Of a stretch of 5,108 bases of DNA, positions 1-5,108 are shown piece by piece. The stretch comes from Coleofasciculus sp. S288 (lineage in GTDB: Bacteria; Cyanobacteriota; Cyanobacteriia; Cyanobacteriales; Coleofasciculaceae): the NCBI GenBank assembly GCA_020216575.1, contig JAIUYC010000410.1, positions 1 through 5,108 on the forward strand, in the 5' to 3' direction. A program made the translations under genes and the position numbers. The notes beneath the pieces are model-generated. The model searched no databases and was not told the origin of the DNA. It worked only from the letters and a program-made list of their open reading frames with translations. The stretch's first letter is position 1. Every line of letters begins with the position of its first letter.

Positions 1-1
1 A

Positions 2-244
2 CATTTCCCCAGTGAATCCTTACAAAATTGGCAGCTCAATTTACGTCTAGGTTCTGTATTAAAAAAGGCGTTACAGCGTTTTGTCGAATTCTTCAGCAGC
101 GGCCATGAACTGAGAATTTGGACAACAACAGACCATTACGGCAATACCTATTGGCACGCTTATGACCCAGTCACGGGGAAATCAACTCATTTGAGTTCAG
201 AGGATGAGATGCGGGTATGGATTGAACGGCGTTATTACACCTAA
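2..244 (+). CDS. C-terminal part of a small hypothetical protein (5' end outside window)
   Basis: The frame is open from the left edge to a TAA at 242-244 and gives 80 residues with no start codon that looks authentic, so the gene begins before the window. The translation reads like a real protein: an amphipathic stretch (LKKALQRFVEFF), then an aromatic- and charge-rich part (RIWTTTDHYGNTYWHAYDP), and a C-terminal tail with EDEMRVWIERRYYT. From memory, short cyanobacterial proteins with a W-H-A-Y-D-P-x-T-G block and an E-x-x-x-R-x-W-I-E-x-R-Y-Y end are common conserved hypotheticals. No enzymatic motif, membrane helix or metal site is visible in the part present, so no function is assigned. 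It converges on sqdX, leaving 323 bp of repeat-rich DNA between the two genes. Confidence 0.75.
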   Translation, partial: HFPSESLQNWQLNLRLGSVLKKALQRFVEFFSSGHELRIWTTTDHYGNTYWHAYDPVTGKSTHLSSEDEMRVWIERRYYT

Positions 245-259
245 AAATTTATATATAGC

Positions 260-320
260 AGTCGCCAAGGCGACTCTTGACTCTCGCAAAATACTGAAAC
301 CTTGGTCAGTCAATCTTTTT
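260..320 (+). terminator. Possible transcription end of the upstream gene
   Basis: Fifteen bases after the stop codon lies a perfect palindrome, AGTCGCC-AA-GGCGACT (260-275). It is followed by a second inverted pair, TTGACT (277-282) with AGTCAA (308-313), which is directly followed by TCTTTTT (314-320). Stem plus T-rich tail is the form of an intrinsic terminator. However, the second stem is only 6 bp with a 25-base loop, and the stronger palindrome has no T tract after it. The palindrome could equally be part of a dispersed repeat. Confidence 0.3.
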
Positions 321-324
321 CCTT

Positions 325-385
325 CTGCCCGATTGGTGAGCCGGTCGAACCACTGCCCGATTGGTGAGCCGGTCGAACCACTGCC
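325..385. repeat. Two perfect 28-bp tandem units plus 5 bp
   Basis: The unit starting CTGCCCGATTGGTGAGCCGG occurs at 325-352 and is repeated without a mismatch at 353-380. The first five bases of a third copy (CTGCC) follow at 381-385. The identity of the two units points to a recent duplication. Each unit carries TGGT...ACCA ends that could pair weakly. There is no spacer between the units, so this is not a CRISPR array. Confidence 0.9.
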
Positions 386-400
386 TTTTGCTATAACTAT

Positions 401-493
401 TAAGACTTACGCATAGAAGCCACATCTGGTAGGGGTACGATATATCGTACTCCTACAATTGGTGGTTTAGAGGCTTTCTTTGCGTAAGTCCTG
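401..493. mobile_element. MITE-like palindromic element, ~93 bp, no coding capacity
   Basis: The ends are inverted repeats: AAGACTTACGCA (402-413) and TGCGTAAGTCCT (481-492), which match at 11 of 12 positions. Inside, 417-423 pairs with 462-468 (one G:T), and the core 429-456 is a 28-bp palindrome broken only by a G:T pair (434:451). The entire element can therefore fold into one long interrupted hairpin. ACTAT occurs on both sides (396-400 and 494-498) and may be a target-site duplication. GGACTTACGCA-type ends are, from memory, common at small non-autonomous elements in filamentous cyanobacteria. The element sits just past the end of sqdX and could also act as a bidirectional transcript end. 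No transposase is present. Confidence 0.6.
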
Positions 494-567
494 ACTATCG
501 GTGAGATTGGCTTTTTTTAATAAACCGTAGAGGTGGGAAACGCTATAATAACCAACGATAATCCCAT

Positions 568-1701
568 CTAAGCTGCCGATGGCATCGACTGGGACATGAG
601 TACTGCTCTGTAGTAATTTTGCAGTTGGCGTGTCGCCGCCGCCCAACTCCAGCGTTCTGCTTCTGCCCTAGCGTTTTGACGGAGGGTTTCCCGTTCGTCT
701 TGCTGCTCTAGAAGACGTTGAGTTGCCGCGAGCGCTCCTTCTTCATCTGTCGGCTCGAACAGGTAACCATTCACGCCATCAGTCACGATATCGGGAATTC
801 CTCCAGAACGTGCCGCAACCACAGGACAACCCGCCGCCATTGCTTCTAGCAGCACTAATCCTAGCGTCTCGGTTCGCGAAGGAAAGATGAACGCATCAGC
901 AGAGGCATAGGCTGAACCCAGTTCTTTCCCTTTGAGATAGCCGACAAAATGAGTAGGTGTTCCAGCAAAATGCTTTTCCAAAGCGCTGCGGTTCGGCCCG
1001 TCACCGACTAAAGCGAGGCGAGCGTTGGGAATGGCTTCGAGTAGGGGTTTGATGCGCTCAATTTCTTTTTCAGCGCCGAGTCGCCCCACGTACAGAAGCA
1101 GAGGGTTTTCGGGGTGTCCTTGGGAAAGGTGCGATCGCATTTCTTGCGATGCCAAACTAGGATGAAACGTCTCAGTATCAACCCCTCGCTGCCACAAGTC
1201 CAACCGTTCGATGCCATGCGCTCTCAACTCCTCCACCATCGCGGTTGAGGTACATAAATTTAGCTGCGCTTGATTGTGAGTTGCCTTGATTAACTCCCAC
1301 AAAACGCCCTCTAGCATCGCCAGTCCGTAGTGTTGAAGATACTGGGGCAGATGCGTGTGGTAAGAGCCCACTAGAGGAATTTGCATCATTTTGGCATAAT
1401 ACACACCAGCCAACCCCAGAACAGCAGGATTGACGACGTGAACCAAGTCCGGCTGAAATTCCTCTAAAGCCATACCAATGGACGGGCGTGGCAGTGCTAG
1501 TTTCAACTCTGGATACAGCGGTAGCGGAAAGCCGGGAACTCCGTAAATTTTGGCTCCCTTGTACTCTGTCAGTCCGCCATCCGGTGCAACAACTAGCACT
1601 TGGTTACCACTGCGCTGCAAGTGTTCGACTGTGTGACGCAGCCGCGTGACGATTCCATCAACCTTTGGCAAGAAGGTTTCGGTAAATAAAGCGATTCGCA
1701 T
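568..1701 (-). CDS. sqdX: SqdX, UDP-sulfoquinovose:diacylglycerol sulfoquinovosyltransferase
   Basis: This enzyme catalyses the last step of sulfolipid synthesis, the transfer of sulfoquinovose from UDP-sulfoquinovose to diacylglycerol at the membrane, giving SQDG. The 377-residue protein is a complete GT-B, family GT4 glycosyltransferase of usual length. The N-terminal acceptor domain begins with TETFLPKVDGIVTR (7-20). The nucleotide-sugar domain starts near LLLYVGRLGAEK (201-212, with R207 and K212) and includes LVGDGP (231-236). The donor-site E-x7-E motif is E278 to E286, within FPSRTETLGLVLLE. The acidic helix and W-S-W near 351-353 are also typical. The assignment to SqdX rather than another GT4 enzyme rests on overall sequence resemblance and on sqdB two genes upstream. 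The ATG at 1701 gives the normal N-terminus, although no clear Shine-Dalgarno sequence precedes it. It lies 44 bp after the small membrane gene and is probably cotranscribed with it. Confidence 0.95.
   Translation of the reverse strand: MRIALFTETFLPKVDGIVTRLRHTVEHLQRSGNQVLVVAPDGGLTEYKGAKIYGVPGFPLPLYPELKLALPRPSIGMALEEFQPDLVHVVNPAVLGLAGVYYAKMMQIPLVGSYHTHLPQYLQHYGLAMLEGVLWELIKATHNQAQLNLCTSTAMVEELRAHGIERLDLWQRGVDTETFHPSLASQEMRSHLSQGHPENPLLLYVGRLGAEKEIERIKPLLEAIPNARLALVGDGPNRSALEKHFAGTPTHFVGYLKGKELGSAYASADAFIFPSRTETLGLVLLEAMAAGCPVVAARSGGIPDIVTDGVNGYLFEPTDEEGALAATQRLLEQQDERETLRQNARAEAERWSWAAATRQLQNYYRAVLMSQSMPSAA
1131..1138. repeat. HIP1 octamer (in sqdX)
   Basis: GCGATCGC, the highly iterated palindrome of many cyanobacterial genomes, lies here inside the sqdX coding region. 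It is a marker of lineage and is also the core of a Dam-like GATC methylation site. Confidence 0.9.
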
Positions 1702-1745
1702 ACAGGGCTAGAAACTATCTGTAGTAAAGTGCCATCCAAATCAAA

Positions 1746-2042
1746 TCAAAACCCTCTTTTTGGTAGGGTACACAAACCATGAATCCCAATTGCTGCGATG
1801 CCCCCACCTAAAAGGACTCCCACTCCTTCAGCAAAGCAATTGATTCTGTGTCTGTTTTCCGCTGCTTGAGCAATCAATAAGTCGCGCTCGTCAGAGGCTG
1901 GAGATTGAGCTACTCTCTGGAAATTCTGATGGCTATTCTCCAGTGCTGTCCACTCTGGGAGTAGGTAGTAAGCACTAACGGCAGAAGCCCCGAAACCGGG
2001 CAGCACGACAAACAGTAAGAGAATAACCTGCCGTATGTTCAC
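1746..2042 (-). CDS. Small two-helix membrane protein between sqdB and sqdX
   Basis: The protein has 98 residues. A hydrophobic segment near 5-28 (VILLLFVVLPGFGASA...YYLL) could be a membrane anchor or uncleaved signal. A polar, probably helical linker (29-68) ends in AENRHRIN, and a second, glycine-rich hydrophobic segment spans about 70-91 (FAEGVGVLLGGGIAAIG). A short basic tail, PKRGF, follows. The start is GTG at 2042: the codon just before it is a stop (TGA), no ATG lies near, and GGAG stands 9 bases upstream. The gene lies 67 bp after sqdB and 44 bp before sqdX on the same strand, so it is very probably in the sqd operon. I recall similar unnamed proteins beside sqd genes in other cyanobacteria. 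The inferred role is help in SQDG synthesis or placement of SqdX at the membrane. No catalytic motif is visible. Confidence 0.8.
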   Translation of the reverse strand: MNIRQVILLLFVVLPGFGASAVSAYYLLPEWTALENSHQNFQRVAQSPASDERDLLIAQAAENRHRINCFAEGVGVLLGGGIAAIGIHGLCTLPKRGF

Positions 2043-2051
2043 TCAATGCCA

Positions 2052-2055
2052 CTCC
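2052..2055 (-). promoter_or_regulatory. Shine-Dalgarno site that fixes the GTG start of the small membrane gene
   Basis: GGAG on the minus strand lies 9 bases before the GTG at 2042-2040. It supports the non-ATG start, together with the in-frame TGA immediately upstream, which rules out a longer protein. Confidence 0.6.
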
Positions 2056-2060
2056 ACGAT

Positions 2061-2093
2061 GGCAAAGGTAATCATTTTTGCGATTACCTTGCC
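2061..2093 (-). promoter_or_regulatory. Stem-loop between sqdB and the small membrane gene
   Basis: On the minus strand, GGCAAGGTAATC (2093-2082) pairs with GATTACCTTTGCC (2073-2061). This is a 12-bp stem with one bulged base and an 8-base loop. It lies 16 bases after the sqdB stop and ends 5 bases before the GGAG of the next gene. No T tract follows, so a simple intrinsic terminator is unlikely. An inference is that it protects the sqdB 3' end, acts as a processing site, or lowers expression of the distal genes. Confidence 0.55.
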
Positions 2094-2109
2094 AATTGAT
2101 ACCCTCAAC

Positions 2110-3416
<1,307 letters not shown>

Positions 3417-3467
3417 AGGGACAAAGCTGGAAATTCTCAAGGGCGATCTGGAAAGCCGCCTCCATAA

Positions 3468-3531
3468 TTTCTATCTGAAGGCGGAGAATGTCACTCAGCT
3501 TTCTATCTGGAGATGGAGAACGTCACTCAGC
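3468..3531. repeat. 32-bp imperfect tandem duplication across the ho1 stop codon
   Basis: Units 3468-3499 and 3500-3531 agree at 28 of 32 positions, and all four differences are transitions. The unit at 3500-3531 includes the last two ho1 codons and the TGA. The other unit is a copy of that 3' end, now beyond the gene. Since 32 is not a multiple of three, the duplicated piece does not extend the protein. Confidence 0.85.
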
Positions 3532-4239
3532 AGTTGCTAGTTCAGTGCTACCTCGAGTGCGGCGGCGAGTTAGAGTGTGGTAAAGCATTTGACCGATCGC
3601 TTCAATCAAATTGCCTTCCAATTCTTGGTACAACTTCGCGTTCGCTTTGAAGGCAGCGTTAGCTTCATCGACAATGCGTTCACAATAAGCAGCATCAAGA
3701 GGTAGTTCATTCAACGCCTGACGATATTGAGCTTTGAATGCCTTCTCGTCAGGAATATCGGCAAATTCATAGAAAGCAATCCCTTTTCCAGCCGGAAGGT
3801 TCATTGCCGTTTGGGCAATGCCTTTGAAAATTTGTCCGCCAGATAAATCACCGAGATAGCGGGTATAGGAGTGAGCGACTAACAATTCCGGTTCTTGTTC
3901 AGATAGTTCCCGGATGCGCTGCACATAGGCTTTACCCGCAGGCGAGAGTTGGATTTGCTCGCGCCAGTTGCCACCATAATAGTAAGCCAGGTCTTGCTCT
4001 AGAGCCTGTTTGCGATGGAGTTGAGGAAAATTAATTTTGGAGACAATCGGGTGGTTACGGTGCTTCTCTAGCTCCTCTTCCATGGCTGAGTAGATGAAGT
4101 AGAAGTTAGCTACGAGCTTCCGGTAGGAATTTTTCTCTACCACTCCTTTTAAAAAGCACTTGACGAAACCGACATTCTCTGCAAGGGTGTGGGCTTTTTT
4201 TGTCCCTACACGCAATTGGGTTGCTAGATTGCTGCTCAT
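3523..4239 (-). CDS. ho1: Heme oxygenase (biliverdin-forming), HO1 type
   Basis: The enzyme opens heme to biliverdin IX-alpha, CO and iron using reduced ferredoxin and O2. Biliverdin is the precursor of phycocyanobilin for phycobilisomes and phytochromes. The 238 residues match the usual size of soluble cyanobacterial HO1. The proximal heme ligand is H17, in KKAHTLAENVGF (14-25). The distal helix holds YTRYLGDLSGGQ (125-136), whose flexible glycines and D131 organise the active-site water. The segment FYEFADIP (156-163) is also typical. There is no membrane tail; the C-terminus is a short variable stretch after RRRTRG (225-230). The ATG at 4239 gives the standard N-terminus (MSSNLATQLR), but no strong ribosome site precedes it. 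The gene is co-oriented with sqdB but separated by 261 bp, and divergent from a LuxR-type regulator. HO1 is favoured over the low-oxygen HO2 because this is its usual sequence type, though the two are paralogues. Confidence 0.95.
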   Translation of the reverse strand: MSSNLATQLRVGTKKAHTLAENVGFVKCFLKGVVEKNSYRKLVANFYFIYSAMEEELEKHRNHPIVSKINFPQLHRKQALEQDLAYYYGGNWREQIQLSPAGKAYVQRIRELSEQEPELLVAHSYTRYLGDLSGGQIFKGIAQTAMNLPAGKGIAFYEFADIPDEKAFKAQYRQALNELPLDAAYCERIVDEANAAFKANAKLYQELEGNLIEAIGQMLYHTLTRRRTRGSTELATAE

Positions 4240-4544
4240 GCTAAATTTATCAACTTCAAAAGGTCAACGGATGGAGCACCAAACCCTCTCCAATGGAATT
4301 CTGGGGAACCATACAAACTAAGTCCTCCTGCGCGGACTAACCAAGAATTAAGGATTTTGTAACCTGCTCAAGGCAGGTTACCCTGCGGGAAGCCGCTCCG
4401 CGTCTATGTTTGTATAGCTGCGGTTTGAACCGCCCGGTGCAAGGTATGAGTTACCAACAGCGTTTCAGATGGCGCTAAAGCTAGAGTAGGATTAGTTCCC
4501 TAGCTGTGCCTAGTCCTCGATCGGGTACACTTTGCTTTCCAACA
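4240..4544. other. Divergent ho1/luxR-type intergenic region, 305 bp
   Basis: The region should hold the promoters of both divergent genes, but no convincing -35/-10 pair is visible for either. About 70 bp next to ho1 (4240-4310) is free of repeats. The middle (4311-4438) is a hairpin cluster that looks like repetitive DNA. The last ~106 bp before the regulator includes TACACT (4527-4532), a weak -10 candidate very close to the ATG. No open frame with protein-like content was found. Confidence 0.6.
4311..4438. repeat. Cluster of short palindromes, dispersed-repeat-like
   Basis: ATACAAAC (4311-4318) and its complement GTTTGTAT (4408-4415) enclose AGTCC/GGACT (4321-4338), a strong 9-bp hairpin GTAACCTGC-TCAAG-GCAGGTTAC (4359-4381), and a GC-rich segment, GCGGGAAGCCGCTCCGCG (4385-4402). 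A further palindrome, GCGGTT-TG-AACCGC, follows at 4420-4433. From memory, strings such as GCGGGAAGCCGCTCCGCGTC and TTTGTATAGC followed by a palindrome recur between genes in filamentous cyanobacteria. Whether this is one composite element or several cannot be settled from a single copy. Confidence 0.55.
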
Positions 4545-5108
4545 ATGGCTAATTCTCTGCAAGCTATCTTTCATGCGATCGCCTCTGCCCGTGATGAGCG
4601 CGAACTCCGACTAGCTGTAATGGAACGAGTTGGGGCGCATTTCGGCGTACAACATTGGGGAATCTATCTCCTCAATGACCAATTCCGTCGTGCGGAGGTT
4701 GATGTTCAAGGTATCCTTGACGTGGATGTCTGTGTAGAGCACAATCCAGTCTCTCGCTACGTGATGGAGCGTCATGCTCCAGCTCATGAGCAATTAATTT
4801 TACCATCGGGAGGATGGAAAGATATTTGTTCGCGTCATGATCACGAACATGTGATGACTGGGCCGATTGTAAGCGATGGTCGTCTAGTTGGAACAGTTAA
4901 CTTTACCCGCGCTAGCGGTACTCCCGCTTTTAATGCGAACGATTTAGCTGACTTGAGCGCCCTATGTCTGCATTTATCAGCTAAGTTTGCCACCCTAAAG
5001 ACGAAACCAATGCTACTCAACTCCCCGTTAGCGAGTCGCCTGACACCCCGCGAATTAGAAATTGTTGAGCTAGTTGCAAGGGGATTAACCAATGCCGAAA
5101 TCGGTGCA
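4545..5108 (+). CDS. GAF-LuxR type transcriptional regulator (3' end outside window)
   Basis: 188 codons are present from the ATG at 4545 to the right edge, with no stop. Residues about 5-150 form a GAF-like sensory domain, with a starting helix (SLQAIFHAIASARDERELRL), a strand with W38-G39-I40-Y41, and a late core of TGPIVSDGRLVGTVNFTR (105-122). The middle is rich in histidine (H76, H81, H98, H100, H102) and has two cysteines (C63, C95), so a metal, heme or chromophore ligand role is possible but unproven. Residues 167-188 begin the LuxR/NarL helix-turn-helix (TPRELEIVELVARG, then LTNAEIGA), where the window ends. There is no receiver domain with a phospho-acceptor aspartate, so it is not a standard response regulator. 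It diverges from ho1 and might control it. The ATG choice is supported by the start of the GAF helix; no clear Shine-Dalgarno sequence is seen. The ligand is unknown. Confidence 0.88.
   Translation, partial: MANSLQAIFHAIASARDERELRLAVMERVGAHFGVQHWGIYLLNDQFRRAEVDVQGILDVDVCVEHNPVSRYVMERHAPAHEQLILPSGGWKDICSRHDHEHVMTGPIVSDGRLVGTVNFTRASGTPAFNANDLADLSALCLHLSAKFATLKTKPMLLNSPLASRLTPRELEIVELVARGLTNAEIGA
4575..4582. repeat. HIP1 octamer (in the LuxR-type gene)
   Basis: This is a third copy of GCGATCGC, near the 5' end of the regulator gene. Confidence 0.9.

Larger units (their letters stand above)
245..567. other. Convergent intergenic region, 323 bp, repeat-rich
   Basis: No convincing gene lies between the partial hypothetical protein and the end of sqdX. 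The region holds a 16-bp palindrome (260-275), a T-rich stretch (314-320), two 28-bp tandem units (325-380), a MITE-like hairpin (about 401-493), and a run of seven T on the plus strand (512-518) with no GC stem before it. A plus-strand frame through 204-416 is open but has repeat-derived, low-quality content and is not annotated as a gene. Confidence 0.7.

Noticed and set aside
325..385. CRISPR-like repeat of 28 bp
   Set aside because: The units abut directly with no spacer and there are only two copies.
204..416. Open frame of 70 codons on the plus strand
   Set aside because: It starts within the end of the partial hypothetical gene in another frame and its later part is only translated tandem repeat and MITE-like DNA.
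512..518. Run of seven T as a plus-strand terminator
   Set aside because: No GC-rich stem directly precedes it and it is about 270 bp from the end of the nearest plus-strand gene.
1008..1217. Minus-strand frame within sqdX
   Set aside because: It lies wholly inside sqdX in another frame and has no recognisable motif.
3456..3484. ho1 terminator from CCGCCT/AGGCGG
   Set aside because: The stem is only 6 bp with a 17-base loop and no T tract follows on the minus strand.
4611..5092. Two minus-strand frames (4611-4793 and 4841-5092)
   Set aside because: Both are antisense to the GAF-LuxR gene, which has clear domain content in its own frame.

Overview
The window looks like a piece of a cyanobacterial chromosome. 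It encodes both enzymes of sulfoquinovosyl diacylglycerol (SQDG, sulfolipid) synthesis, SqdB and SqdX, and a phycobilin-pathway heme oxygenase. It holds three full copies of the HIP1 octamer GCGATCGC (1131, 2426, 4575), where about 0.08 would be expected by chance. The intergenic regions are rich in short palindromic repeats, as in larger, repeat-rich cyanobacterial genomes. The genus cannot be named from the sequence.

Layout from left to right. Positions 2-244 (+) are the last 80 codons of a small conserved-type hypothetical protein. Positions 245-567 are a convergent intergenic region with a short palindrome, two perfect 28-bp tandem units, and a ~93-bp MITE-like element that folds into one long hairpin. 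The minus strand then carries, in transcription order, ho1 (4239-3523), sqdB (3261-2110), a 98-residue two-helix membrane protein with a GTG start (2042-1746), and sqdX (1701-568). On the plus strand, divergent from ho1, a GAF-LuxR type regulator starts at 4545 and is cut by the right edge within its DNA-binding domain. The 305-bp ho1/luxR divergent region contains a cluster of hairpins that resembles dispersed repetitive DNA.

How the genes work together: SqdB makes UDP-sulfoquinovose from UDP-glucose and sulfite, and SqdX transfers sulfoquinovose to diacylglycerol to give SQDG, the anionic thylakoid lipid. The small membrane protein between them is an obvious candidate accessory factor. HO1 opens heme to biliverdin for phycobilins. 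All four minus-strand genes therefore serve the photosynthetic membrane and antenna, although the 261-bp gap between ho1 and sqdB suggests that sqdB has its own control region.

The most interesting signal is the sqdB upstream region. A perfect 11-bp inverted repeat (3263-3273 with 3406-3416) would place the sqdB ribosome-binding region in a closing helix. That helix surrounds three smaller perfect hairpins, one of which is also a 17-bp operator-like dyad. This may be a structured leader, an operator pair or a small palindromic element; I recognise no known riboswitch class. No CRISPR array, tRNA, rRNA, transposase gene or defence system is visible.
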